This document shows positions 8,211 to 17,643 of a stretch of 64,000 nucleotides of DNA, piece by piece. Positions within the stretch are counted from its first letter, which is position 1. Each line of letters starts with the position of its first letter. The stretch is from CAISDA01 sp050258555 (GTDB lineage Bacteria > Bacteroidota > Ignavibacteria > UBA10030 > UBA8401). Both the position numbers and the translations under genes were made by a program. The notes under the pieces are model-generated. The model saw only the letters and a list, made by a program, of their open reading frames with translations, did not search any database and was not told where the DNA came from. The stretch lies in NCBI GenBank assembly GCA_050258555.1, contig JBLMZA010000098.1, forward strand, positions 11,115 to 75,114. The letters are read 5' to 3'.

Positions 8211-10793
8211 TTGAGCCAATCTTTTCAAACCGCAGTTGTTCGGCTTCTATTGGTTATTGCACTCGCGATACTAACCTCGACGAATTCCAACGCTCAACCT
8301 TATTTTTATCAGAACGGCGGCGCCTCGCGCCCCGATGTGATGCATTATTCCGGCCCCACACGCTCGATCATCGATCTGGCCGGATCCTGGAGCTATTCGG
8401 CCGACAACGGCCGCTCCTGGAGCGATGTCGCCGTTCCATCCTCCGCCAGCTATGAAGGCAGACTGATCTTTACGCGCAAATTCCAGGCCGATTCCTCGAT
8501 GATTTCCCGGGGCGGCTTCAAGCTCGTCGCCTACGGCATCAACTACGCCTGCGAAATCTACATCAACGAGATCTATATCGGCAAGCATGAAGGCGGATAC
8601 ACGAGTTTCTCGCTCGTCGTGCCGGCCAATACGATTCAGGTGGGACGCGAAAACATCATCCGCATCACGACGGACAACCGGCTCGGGGCCAAAAATACGA
8701 TCCCGCTTCGCCAGCAAATCGGCGGCTTCAAAAACTATGCGGGCATCCTGCGCGATATCTTCCTCGTCTCGACGCCCTCGGTCTGGGTGGATCAGCTGCG
8801 CGTGAGCACGGAATCGGCCGCGGCAGGCAGCGTGCGCGCGGTGGTGCGTGCAACCATGTCCGGACGCGAAGAGCTCGCCTCGTGGATCGGCTCGAGCTGT
8901 GTTCTCTCTGTGGAAGTGATCGAGAAAGCCACGGGCGCATCGGTCGGCCGCGCTTCCTCCGGCTTCACGCCGCTGCCCAATCAGGATGCCACGGTCGATC
9001 TTTCCATGACGGTCTCGGCAAAACTCTGGAGCGTCGACAATCCCGAACTCTATACGGTGCGCGCCGTGATCACATCCTCCGACGGCCGCACGATCGACGA
9101 ACATCAGATCGTCACCGGTTTCCGCTCGCTGGACGTGAAGAAGAACCGGATTCTCCTGAACGGCACGCCGATCACGATCAAGGGCGCCGCATGGATGGAA
9201 GATTCGCCGTATCACGGCGCCTCGCTTTCCTACGAGGAAATGGAAAAGGATCTCGCGCTCATCAAGAACCTGGGCGCCAATACGGTGCGCTTTGCCTATC
9301 ACCCGCCGCACCCGTATGTGCTCGATCTCTGCGACCAGCTGGGACTCCTGGTGATGGAGGATCTGCCGCTGCTGGAAGTGCCGGGCAGAATCGGCGCGCT
9401 GGATAATTACCGTCAGCTGGCGGAAAACTATCTTCGCGAAATGATACAGCGCGACCGCAATCATCCGAGCGTCATGGCCTGGGGCCTGGGCGACGGAGTG
9501 CAGGAGGAAAAAGGCGGAAACGGCATCACCGCGCATCTGAACGGCGTCGTGAAGAGCACGGACCGCCGGCTCACATACTGCACATCGCACTACGGCGCCG
9601 AAAGCGAATGCTCCGGCTCTGTCGATATCGCCGCCGTGACGATCTCTTCCGGCGACATCAAGGAATTCCGCGCGCATCTGGAAGACTGGATCGAACAGCA
9701 TCCCGATCAGCCGGTTGTGGTTTCGCGCTACGGCAAGGCGATCGAAACCGGCAACCGCAACGGCTATTCCGATCCCATGAGCCAGGAGGCGCAGGCGCGC
9801 TATCTTCTTCAGCGCTATAACGCGATCAAGGACGCGGGCATCGCAGGCGGCGTGGTCTGGGCGTTCAACGACTGGAGAAGCGACCGGCCCGTGCTGACCG
9901 TGAAGCTCGCGATTCCGGAACTGATGACCGCGGGCATCGTGGAGATGAACCGCGAAAAAAAGATCGCCTTCGACGTCGTGCGCTCGATGTATCTGGGCGA
10001 AAAATCGGCCGCGCTGCCCATCGGCACCGCAAGTCCGCAGTCGCCGATCTCGTACGTGCTTGTGGGATTGCTGCTCCTGATCATCTTCGCATGGCTCATC
10101 AACTCGAACCGGAGATTCAGGGAAAGCGTGATCCGCGCGCTCTTCCGGCCCTATAATTTCTTCGCCGATGTGCGCGACCAGCGGCTGCTCTCGCCCCTGC
10201 ATTCGACGCTGCTGGTGATGATCGTCTCTGTGACATTCGCGATCATCTTCTCGAGCATCATCTATCATTACCGGACGAACCCGGCCTTCGATTACGCGCT
10301 CACGCATCTTTTGGTGTCCGATTCGGCCAAGTACGCGGCGATCCAGCTCACATGGAACGCTCCGTTCTGCATCCTTGCCGTCTCGGTGTTCATGTTCATC
10401 TGGTTTTATCTGGTCACGCTGGTCATACAGGCGATCTCGTTTTTCGTGCGCGCCCGCGTCACGCTCTATCACTCCTACGCCATCTCCGTCTGGTCGACGC
10501 TGCCCTGGATCATTTTCATCCCGCTGGGCATGATCATCTTCCGCGTGATGGAAAACGAGGCGTATGTGGTGCCGGTGCTCGTGCTGACCGCGGCGATCTT
10601 TCTCTGGATTTTCCTGCGCATGCTCAAGGGCCTGTCGGTCATCTACGACATGCTTCCGGCCAAGGTCTATTTCATCGCATTCTGCGTCGTCGTCTGCATT
10701 CTCGGGGGGATCTTCCTGGCGTACGATCATTACTTCTCGACCGCCGCGTATATCGATTATTTTATCACCATGGTAGTGCCGTCCGTGCGCTGA
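8211..10793 (+). CDS. GH2-like (beta-galactosidase-fold) pseudoenzyme with polytopic membrane C-terminus
   Basis: About 860 residues from TTG 8211; a GTG at 8160 is also in frame, but the TTG gives a clean signal peptide (RLLLVIALAILTSTNSNAQ) and AGGTG stands 8 bases upstream. Domains in order are a sugar-binding jelly roll (about 35-190), an Ig-like domain (190-290), a TIM barrel (290-590), and six predicted membrane helices (about 614-850). The barrel keeps the GH2 scaffold (NHPSVMAWGLG) but has DG instead of the acid/base NE (G429). The nucleophile segment reads SRYGKA instead of S-E-Y/F-G (R506). Both catalytic carboxylates appear lost, so a sugar-binding or sensing role is inferred. Tail and barrel lie in one uninterrupted frame. 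Confidence 0.75.
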   Translation: MSQSFQTAVVRLLLVIALAILTSTNSNAQPYFYQNGGASRPDVMHYSGPTRSIIDLAGSWSYSADNGRSWSDVAVPSSASYEGRLIFTRKFQADSSMISRGGFKLVAYGINYACEIYINEIYIGKHEGGYTSFSLVVPANTIQVGRENIIRITTDNRLGAKNTIPLRQQIGGFKNYAGILRDIFLVSTPSVWVDQLRVSTESAAAGSVRAVVRATMSGREELASWIGSSCVLSVEVIEKATGASVGRASSGFTPLPNQDATVDLSMTVSAKLWSVDNPELYTVRAVITSSDGRTIDEHQIVTGFRSLDVKKNRILLNGTPITIKGAAWMEDSPYHGASLSYEEMEKDLALIKNLGANTVRFAYHPPHPYVLDLCDQLGLLVMEDLPLLEVPGRIGALDNYRQLAENYLREMIQRDRNHPSVMAWGLGDGVQEEKGGNGITAHLNGVVKSTDRRLTYCTSHYGAESECSGSVDIAAVTISSGDIKEFRAHLEDWIEQHPDQPVVVSRYGKAIETGNRNGYSDPMSQEAQARYLLQRYNAIKDAGIAGGVVWAFNDWRSDRPVLTVKLAIPELMTAGIVEMNREKKIAFDVVRSMYLGEKSAALPIGTASPQSPISYVLVGLLLLIIFAWLINSNRRFRESVIRALFRPYNFFADVRDQRLLSPLHSTLLVMIVSVTFAIIFSSIIYHYRTNPAFDYALTHLLVSDSAKYAAIQLTWNAPFCILAVSVFMFIWFYLVTLVIQAISFFVRARVTLYHSYAISVWSTLPWIIFIPLGMIIFRVMENEAYVVPVLVLTAAIFLWIFLRMLKGLSVIYDMLPAKVYFIAFCVVVCILGGIFLAYDHYFSTAAYIDYFITMVVPSVR

Positions 10794-10850
10794 GGCGGGA
10801 ATCCGCTTTCCGCGCACGGAATCTGTGCATGTGAAGAGTATCCGGAGTGT

Positions 10851-13800
10851 ATGTATCTATCAAACCTTGAAATCGTAGGCTTCAAATCGTTTGCCAACAA
10901 AGTCGCACTCTCGTTCGACGCGGGCATCACGGCCATCGTGGGTCCGAACGGATGCGGCAAGACCAACGTCGTCGACGCGATCCGCTGGGCGCTCGGCGAG
11001 CAGAAGGCCAGCACGCTGCGCTCGGACAAGATGGAAGACGTCATCTTCAACGGTACGAAAAGCCGCAAGCCGACCGGCATGGCCGAAGTCTCGCTCACGA
11101 TCCAGAATACGAAGGGCATTCTTCCTCTGGAATATGCGGAAGTGACGATCACGCGAAGGGTCTACCGTTCGGGCGAATCGGAATATTTCCTCAATAAGAC
11201 GCTCTGCCGATTGAAGGATATCCGCGACCTCTTCATGGATACCGGCATGGGCTCGGACGCCTATTCGGTGATCGAATTGAAGATGGTCGAGATCATCCTG
11301 TCGGATTCGCGCGATGAGCGGCGCCGGCTTTTTGAAGAGGCCGCTGGCGTCACCAAATACAAGCACAGAAGGAAGGACGCCTTCCGCAAGCTCGACTCGG
11401 TCCAGGCCGACTTGAACCGCGTGAACGACATCATCAAGGAAGTCCAGAAGTCTGTCAACTCGCTCGAGCGCCAGGCCAACAAGGCCGAGCAGTACAACAT
11501 CCTGACCACGCAGGTGCGCACGCTCGAAGTCGACCTCTACGAGCACGACTATGCGGCGGTGATCGGGCGCATCGGCCCGATGAAGGAGCGGCTCCTGACG
11601 GCGACAGAGGAAAAGAACAAGCTCTCGAGCGGACTGTCGGAAGAAGAAGCGACGCTCGATGCCTTAAGAAGCGAGCTGGGAGAGCTCGAGGATCGTCTGG
11701 CCGAGGCGCAGATCGAAGTGACCGAGCAGCAGCAGCGCATCAATCTTGCCCAGCAGCACCGCGTGAAGAATTCCGAACGGACGATCGCGCTCAACAACGC
11801 GATCGAGCGCTACGAGCGCGAAAAGATCGAGCTGCGCGATCAGGAAGTCGAACTCCAGAGCCGCATCAACGACGTCACCACGGCGCTTGCCGAAACGGTG
11901 AAGAATGTCGAGACGGCATCGGCGCAGTACGCATCGAAAAAGCAGGAGCTCGACGAGTTCACGCTCCAGGTCGATGCGAAGAAGGCGGAGGTCAAAGAGC
12001 AGCAGGATAAGGTCATCGCGCTTCTGAACGAGCTTTCGAAGAAGCGCCAGGAGTATGAGCGTGCCAGGGCGCGCGTCGAAAATATCGCCGGCCGCATCGA
12101 GTATTCGAGCGAGGAAAACGACGTCTATGCCAACGAAGTGAAGGAAAACGAGCAGATCGTCCAGTCGCTCCTGTCGCAGGACCGGTCGCTGCGCGCGCAG
12201 TTTTCGGAAGCGGATCATGCGGCGCATCAGGCCGATACGCAGGTGCAGTCGCTCCAGAAGGAAATCGCCGCGCTCAAAAACCGCGAGCTCGAGTTGAGAG
12301 GCATTGCAGACCGGAAGCGCTCGAGGCTCGATTTCCTCACGCATCTGGTGGAAAGTCACGACGGCTTCTCGGAAGGCGCGAAGTATCTGCTTCAGCACGA
12401 CACGTGGAAATCGTCCATGCTCACGACCGTGGCCGATTCGCTCTCGACCGACGCCCAATACCGCCTGGCGATCGCATCCGTGCTCGGCGAAGCGGCCAAT
12501 TACATGGTCGTCGCCTCGATGGAGGAAGCCCGGCAGGGCATCGAACTTCTGAAGCAAAGCGGCAAGGGCCGCACGACATTTATCTGTCTGGACAAGGTTC
12601 CGGCATCATCCAATGCCGCCCGGAAGCGTCCGGCGCACGATGGCATCGTCGCCTGGGCGCGCGAGGCGATCACCTGCGACGCGCAGTATGCGGCGCTCTC
12701 CGATCATCTTTTGAACGATGTCGCGATCGTGCGCGATGTCCGCTCCGCTTCCGATGTCCTGGCCTCGCATCCGGGCATCACCTGCGTCACGCTCGAAGGC
12801 GAAGTCCTGACCTCTTCCGGCGTGCTCAAAGGCGGCTCGGTCCGCGCCGAAGACGGCGGCATGATCGGCAAGAAAAATCAGATCGCCGAGCTCACCGCCG
12901 AACTCGAGGCGGTCGAAGAGGAGCTCGAGACGCTCCGCGACGACATCCGGAAGAACGAAGCCTCGCTTGCCTCGATCGACGTGAAGGCGCTGACATCCAA
13001 GGCCAAGAAGATCGAACAGGAGATGACCGGCGTCGAGATGCGGATCGCGCAGATCGAATACGAGAAGAAGCGCATCGAAGAGAACATCCAGCGCAATCGC
13101 TCGGAAAGCGAACGGCTGAGCGCCGAAGCGGCGGAATTGCAGAAGGAACTTGCTGCGCTGCAGCCCGAGATCGAGCATCTCGAGCAGGAAAAAAGCTCGG
13201 CCGAGCAGCAGTCCGGCGCCGCCACCTCCGAGCTCGAGACGATGGAAGTGCTCTGGGGGCAGTACGCCGAAGTGGCCAACAAGGCGCAGATGGAACTGTT
13301 GCAGCTGGAAAACGACGAGAAAAACTACGCGCGCGAGCTCGAATACACGCACGCGACGATCAAAAATATCCATACGACGCTCGCCCAGCGCGATATCGAC
13401 ATCGAGACGGCCGACAAGGATATCGAGCGCCTCTCCGTCGAGCTCTCGGAAAACGAGACCGAACTGACGCGGCTCAATACGGAACTGAAAAAGATCGCCG
13501 AGCACCGCAAGGTGGTCGAAGGCGAATATACGGCCAAGCGCAACCAGATGCACACGATCGAGCTTCGGATCAAGGACGAGCGCCGGGCGCATGAGACATC
13601 GATGGGACTGGCCCACGAGCTCGAGATGAAGATTTCGGAGCTCGCGCTCACGGCGCAGAACCTCATCATGCGCGCCAAGGACGAGCTCGAGCTCGCGCTC
13701 GAGCTCAAGGAATATCCCGAGGACGATCCCTTCAACATCGATGCGGCGCGCGAAGAAGTGCGCGCGCTCAAGGAGAAGATCCGTTCGCTCGGCGCGGTGA

Positions 13801-14405
13801 ACTTCCAGGCCTTCGACGAATTCCAGAAGGAGAAGGAGCGTCATGACTTCATCGTGAGCCAGAGGGACGACCTGATCGAGGCCGAAAAGACGCTCGTCTC
13901 GACGATCGATGAAATCAATTCGACGGCGCAGCGCGAATTCCTCTCGACATTCGGAAAGATCCGCGACAACTTCATCGCCACATTCAAGGGACTCTTTGAA
14001 GAAGGCGACGAGTGCGACCTGAAGCTCGAGGAAGGCGTCGATCCGCTGGAGGCGCGCGTCGAGATCATCGCCAAGCCCAGGGGCAAGCGTCCCACATCGA
14101 TCGACCTGCTCTCGGGCGGAGAGAAGACGCTCACGGCCATCGCGCTGCTCTTTGCGATCTATCTCGTGAAGCCGTCGCCCTTCTGTATTCTCGATGAAGT
14201 CGATGCGCCGCTGGATGATTCGAATATCGACCGCTTCTCGCGCATCATCCGGAAGTTCGCCGACAACACGCAGTTCATCGTCGTGACGCACAACAAGCGC
14301 ACGATGGAATCAGCCAATTCGATGTACGGCGTGACGATGGAAGAGCAGGGCATCTCGAAGCTGGTCTCGGTCCGGTTCAATGAGAACAAAGTGGCGAAGA
14401 ACTGA
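10851..14405 (+). CDS. smc: Chromosome segregation protein SMC
   Basis: A 1184-residue ATPase that folds into a dimeric ring for chromosome condensation. Walker A GPNGCGKT is at 31-38, followed by two long coiled coils and a hinge (about 500-650). The C-terminal ABC signature LSGGEK is at 1087-1092 and Walker B LDEVDA lies around D1115-E1116. Length and layout match bacterial SMC. The kleisin partner genes scpA/scpB are not in the window. The next gene starts two bases after the stop. Confidence 0.97.
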   Translation: MYLSNLEIVGFKSFANKVALSFDAGITAIVGPNGCGKTNVVDAIRWALGEQKASTLRSDKMEDVIFNGTKSRKPTGMAEVSLTIQNTKGILPLEYAEVTITRRVYRSGESEYFLNKTLCRLKDIRDLFMDTGMGSDAYSVIELKMVEIILSDSRDERRRLFEEAAGVTKYKHRRKDAFRKLDSVQADLNRVNDIIKEVQKSVNSLERQANKAEQYNILTTQVRTLEVDLYEHDYAAVIGRIGPMKERLLTATEEKNKLSSGLSEEEATLDALRSELGELEDRLAEAQIEVTEQQQRINLAQQHRVKNSERTIALNNAIERYEREKIELRDQEVELQSRINDVTTALAETVKNVETASAQYASKKQELDEFTLQVDAKKAEVKEQQDKVIALLNELSKKRQEYERARARVENIAGRIEYSSEENDVYANEVKENEQIVQSLLSQDRSLRAQFSEADHAAHQADTQVQSLQKEIAALKNRELELRGIADRKRSRLDFLTHLVESHDGFSEGAKYLLQHDTWKSSMLTTVADSLSTDAQYRLAIASVLGEAANYMVVASMEEARQGIELLKQSGKGRTTFICLDKVPASSNAARKRPAHDGIVAWAREAITCDAQYAALSDHLLNDVAIVRDVRSASDVLASHPGITCVTLEGEVLTSSGVLKGGSVRAEDGGMIGKKNQIAELTAELEAVEEELETLRDDIRKNEASLASIDVKALTSKAKKIEQEMTGVEMRIAQIEYEKKRIEENIQRNRSESERLSAEAAELQKELAALQPEIEHLEQEKSSAEQQSGAATSELETMEVLWGQYAEVANKAQMELLQLENDEKNYARELEYTHATIKNIHTTLAQRDIDIETADKDIERLSVELSENETELTRLNTELKKIAEHRKVVEGEYTAKRNQMHTIELRIKDERRAHETSMGLAHELEMKISELALTAQNLIMRAKDELELALELKEYPEDDPFNIDAAREEVRALKEKIRSLGAVNFQAFDEFQKEKERHDFIVSQRDDLIEAEKTLVSTIDEINSTAQREFLSTFGKIRDNFIATFKGLFEEGDECDLKLEEGVDPLEARVEIIAKPRGKRPTSIDLLSGGEKTLTAIALLFAIYLVKPSPFCILDEVDAPLDDSNIDRFSRIIRKFADNTQFIVVTHNKRTMESANSMYGVTMEEQGISKLVSVRFNENKVAKN

Positions 14406-14407
14406 CC

Positions 14408-15133
14408 GTGAAGCCTGAGCTCACATACACCGTCTTCACCGATTTCGACGCCACGATCACGCGCGAGGATATCGGAGACAATCTCTTCCGCGTCTTCGGC
14501 GAGTATGAAGCGTGCGTCGGGAATTACCGGCTCTTCCGCGAAGGCAGGCTCGATGCCAGGGAGTGCTGGCGGCGCAACTGCGCCACGATCGGCACATTGA
14601 CGAAGGAAGAGCTCTTCCGGTATGTCGACGGCGTGGAAGCCGATTCCGCATTCCCGCTCTTTGCGGATTTCTGCCGGGCGAAAGGGATTCCCGTCGCGGT
14701 CGTCTCGGACGGATTCGATGTGTATATCGAGCGCGTGCTGTCGCGCATCGGGCTTTCCCATCTGCCCGTCTACAGCAACAGGCTTTCCTTTGCCGAGGAC
14801 GGGACGCTTGTGCCCGAATTCCCGCACACGGATGCCGAATGCGCCGCATGCGCCAACTGCAAGCGCAATCACCTGCTCACGCATGCGTCGGAAACGGAAG
14901 TGATCGTCTACATCGGCGACGGGCATTCGGACTGCTGTCCGGCGCGCTTTGCCGATGTGGTCTTCGCCAAAGCGACGCTGCTGAAATATTGCGAGCGGGA
15001 AAATATCACGTACCACCGGTTCGAAACATACCGCGATGTGCTTGGCGCATTCCGGCACATGGTCGAGACCTCCGCGCCGCGCAAACGGCGCACCGCGGAA
15101 CTGGCACGCAACGACATTTACATGCAAGGATAA
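14408..15133 (+). CDS. MtnX-like HAD-family phosphatase
   Basis: 241 residues, starting at GTG two bases after smc. HAD motif I is in FTDFDATIT (the nucleophile Asp and the general acid two residues on), motif II in VVSDGFD, and motif IV in YIGDGHSDCCPA. The inserted cysteine pair (ECAACANCK) and overall layout match the 2-hydroxy-3-keto-5-methylthiopentenyl-1-phosphate phosphatase/phosphoserine phosphatase-like subfamily (MtnX). No other methionine-salvage gene is near, so the substrate is uncertain. Translational coupling to smc is likely from the spacing. Confidence 0.8.
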   Translation: MKPELTYTVFTDFDATITREDIGDNLFRVFGEYEACVGNYRLFREGRLDARECWRRNCATIGTLTKEELFRYVDGVEADSAFPLFADFCRAKGIPVAVVSDGFDVYIERVLSRIGLSHLPVYSNRLSFAEDGTLVPEFPHTDAECAACANCKRNHLLTHASETEVIVYIGDGHSDCCPARFADVVFAKATLLKYCERENITYHRFETYRDVLGAFRHMVETSAPRKRRTAELARNDIYMQG

Positions 15134-15144
15134 CGACTGATTTT

Positions 15145-15723
15145 ATGGACGTCCGACAGAAAATATTCGAACTCCGCGGCTATACGCCCATTCCATTCAT
15201 ACTCCTGATGCTGATTTACGCCGAGCCCACGTGGGGCTCGATCGCCGCCGGACTCGCCATCGCGCTGGCAGGCGAGGCGCTCCGATTCTGGGGCGTCGCC
15301 ATCGTGGGCACGGAGACCAGGACGACGGGCCCCGTGGGCGCCACGAATCTGATCACCGACGGGCCCTTTGCCTATGTGCGCAACCCGCTCTATGTCGGCA
15401 ACATGACGATTTATTTCGGCTTCGGCATCATGTCCAATGCGCTCATGCCGTGGCTTGCCGTGATTGCGCTCGTGTATTTCATCGTGCAGTATCACCTGAT
15501 CGTCTCGCGCGAAGAGGAGCATCTTCGCGCCGCATTCGGTGAAGAGTATGCGCGCTACTGCGCCAATGTGCCGCGCTTTTTCCCGCGCTTCACGCCGTAT
15601 CAGGCGGAGCGTTCGTTCCACCGTGATCCCGATGTGAAGCGCGGCTTTGAATCCGAGCGCCGCACGCTTCAGGCCTTCGGCATCATATTCACGCTCATCG
15701 TGCTGCGCGCCATTTTGCGCTGA
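15145..15723 (+). CDS. Isoprenylcysteine carboxyl methyltransferase (ICMT)/phospholipid methyltransferase-like membrane protein
   Basis: 192 residues from ATG 15145, with four or five hydrophobic segments. The family signature near the middle reads GPFAYVRNPLYVGN, followed by SREEEHLRAAFGEEYARY, the SAM-binding part of bacterial ICMT/PEMT-like methyltransferases. The family methylates small lipophilic or prenylated substrates at the membrane; the substrate here is unknown. An open frame back to 14512 is only a shadow of the upstream phosphatase gene. Confidence 0.82.
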   Translation: MDVRQKIFELRGYTPIPFILLMLIYAEPTWGSIAAGLAIALAGEALRFWGVAIVGTETRTTGPVGATNLITDGPFAYVRNPLYVGNMTIYFGFGIMSNALMPWLAVIALVYFIVQYHLIVSREEEHLRAAFGEEYARYCANVPRFFPRFTPYQAERSFHRDPDVKRGFESERRTLQAFGIIFTLIVLRAILR

Positions 15724-15773
15724 GGCCCGGAAGCCTTTCACCAAACGACCGTCACAGACACAAGGGGAGGATG

Positions 15774-16937
15774 ATGAAACGGGTGATGATCATAGCCGGC
15801 GAGGCATCCGGCGATGCGCACGGGGCGGGAGTGGTGCGCGAGCTGAAGCGTGCGGCGCCGGAGATGGACATCTTCGGCATCGGCGGAGACAAGATGGAGC
15901 GCGAGGGCATGACGCTCACATTCCATGTGCGCGAGATGTCGTTCATGGGATTTGTGGAAGTGCTGCGGCATCTTCCGCTCATCCGCCGTGTGGAGCGCAC
16001 GCTCGAAGCGCTGTTGAAGACGAGAAGGCCCGATGCGGTGCTCCTGATCGATTATCCGGGATTCAATCTCCGCTTTGCGCGCATCGCAAAGCGCGCGGGC
16101 GTGAAGGTGTTCTATTACATCAGCCCGCAGGTCTGGGCGTGGAAGAAGGGCCGGCTCAAAAAAATGCCCGCCCTCATCGACAAGATGATGGTGATCCTGC
16201 CCTTTGAAGAGCGGCTGTACAAGGAGCACGGCATTCCGGTCGAGTTTGTGGGCCATCCGCTTCTGGAAGAGTTGCATGTCGATGAATCGAGAGAGGAATT
16301 CTGCAGCCGCATCGGCGTCGATCCGGCAAGAAAGATCATCGCGCTGATTCCCGGCAGCCGCAATCAGGAAATCCGCCGGCTCTTTCCGCCGATGCTCGAG
16401 GCGGCCGAACTATTGCGCAAGAATCATCCGATCGAGATCGTGGTCGCGGCCGCGCCCTCGATTCCCGTCACGCTCTATCGGGAGATGATACGTCAGGCGG
16501 AACAGGGAAGCGATGCCGACACTGTGTCTGTGGCGCACGCCTCCATGACGGTGAAGGTCGCCGAGAATTCGACGCATGCGCTCATGAAGTTCGCCTATGC
16601 GGCCATCGTGACCAGCGGCACCGCGACGCTGGAAACGGCATGTTTCGGCACGCCGATGGCGGTGGTGTATAAGACGTCGTGGATCACGTATTGGCTCGCC
16701 CGGCTTGTGGTGCGCATCGACACGATCTCGCTGGTCAATATCCTTGCCGGCAGGAAGGTCGTGCCCGAGCTCATACAGCATGAGGCCGGGCCGGAACGCA
16801 TCGCACGCGTGATCGGGCGCTACCTCTCCGATTCAGCGCACTATGAAACAGTCCGCGCCGAACTCTCACGCGTCACGGAGATGATGGGAGAGCCCGGCGC
16901 ATCGAAAAAAGTCGCCGAGGCGCTGCTCGATGCCTGA
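15774..16937 (+). CDS. lpxB: Lipid-A-disaccharide synthase
   Basis: Glycosyltransferase that joins UDP-2,3-diacylglucosamine and lipid X to form the lipid A disaccharide at the inner face of the cytoplasmic membrane. The 387-residue protein shows the N-terminal IIAGEASGD, the conserved YYISPQVWAWKKGR, and the UDP-binding LIPGSRNQEI and TSGTATLETACFGTP regions. Two consecutive ATGs (15771, 15774) follow AAGGGGAGG; the second gives better spacing. It begins a three-gene lipid A block and overlaps the next gene by 8 bases. Confidence 0.95.
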   Translation: MKRVMIIAGEASGDAHGAGVVRELKRAAPEMDIFGIGGDKMEREGMTLTFHVREMSFMGFVEVLRHLPLIRRVERTLEALLKTRRPDAVLLIDYPGFNLRFARIAKRAGVKVFYYISPQVWAWKKGRLKKMPALIDKMMVILPFEERLYKEHGIPVEFVGHPLLEELHVDESREEFCSRIGVDPARKIIALIPGSRNQEIRRLFPPMLEAAELLRKNHPIEIVVAAAPSIPVTLYREMIRQAEQGSDADTVSVAHASMTVKVAENSTHALMKFAYAAIVTSGTATLETACFGTPMAVVYKTSWITYWLARLVVRIDTISLVNILAGRKVVPELIQHEAGPERIARVIGRYLSDSAHYETVRAELSRVTEMMGEPGASKKVAEALLDA

Positions 16938-17643
16938 AGCCCGGAGGGACATTCCGCTTCTGCGGCGGATGGGGTATCGGGCGCTGGCATCTCTGGCGCG
17001 GCTCATCTGCCTGTCGCTTCGCCTGCGGCGCGAGAACGCCGGAGCGCTCGAGGCGATACGCGCCGAAGGGAAAAATTGCGTGATCGCCTTCTGGCACGGC
17101 TCGATGATTCCGGGATGGTTCTTCCACCGTCCGGAAGGAGAGGAACAGGCCTCGGCGCTGGTGAGTTTGAGTAAAGATGGAACGATCCTTGCATCGGTTC
17201 TGGAAGACTGGGGCTTCGAGCTCATCCGCGGGTCCAGCCATGTGGGAGGACGCGAGGCGCTCCACCGCATGACCGACCTCGTAAAGGAAGGGCGGACGCT
17301 CGTCATGACGCCCGACGGTCCGCGGGGTCCCCGGCATGTGATGAAAGCCGGCGCGGCCCTGGCCGCACATCGTGCGGGAGTGCCGCTGGTGATGGCGGGC
17401 ATCGCCATCGAGCGGAAGAAAGTGTTCCCGAAAAGCTGGGACAAGTTTGAAATGCCGCTGCCGTTTTCGCGCGTGTGCATCTGGTATGACACTCCCTTCA
17501 TGCCGGAGAGCGATGGAAGCGGCGCACAGGAACCGGACCGCCAGGCCTTCGAGCAATGGATCCGTACGCTTGAAGCACGGTTGAATGATCTGCAGACGAA
17601 AGCGCATCGCGCGCTCGGCATCCAGGAGCCATACGACACATGA
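16930..17643 (+). CDS. Lysophospholipid acyltransferase family protein (DUF374)
   Basis: 237 residues. The acyltransferase catalytic motif appears as AFWHGSMIPG (H, with G in place of the usual D-rich context of this subfamily), then SLSKDG and TPDGPRGPRHVMK. This DUF374 branch sits beside lpxB and lpxK in many genomes and probably acylates a lipid A intermediate or a lipid precursor at the membrane. It overlaps lpxB by 8 bases and lpxK by 4 bases, which indicates one transcript and coupled translation. The exact acyl acceptor is not known. Confidence 0.85.
   Translation: MPEARRDIPLLRRMGYRALASLARLICLSLRLRRENAGALEAIRAEGKNCVIAFWHGSMIPGWFFHRPEGEEQASALVSLSKDGTILASVLEDWGFELIRGSSHVGGREALHRMTDLVKEGRTLVMTPDGPRGPRHVMKAGAALAAHRAGVPLVMAGIAIERKKVFPKSWDKFEMPLPFSRVCIWYDTPFMPESDGSGAQEPDRQAFEQWIRTLEARLNDLQTKAHRALGIQEPYDT

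Noticed and set aside
8271..10817. 848-residue open frame opposite the GH2-like gene
   Set aside because: Same composition bias, fully antisense to a gene with clear domains and a signal peptide.
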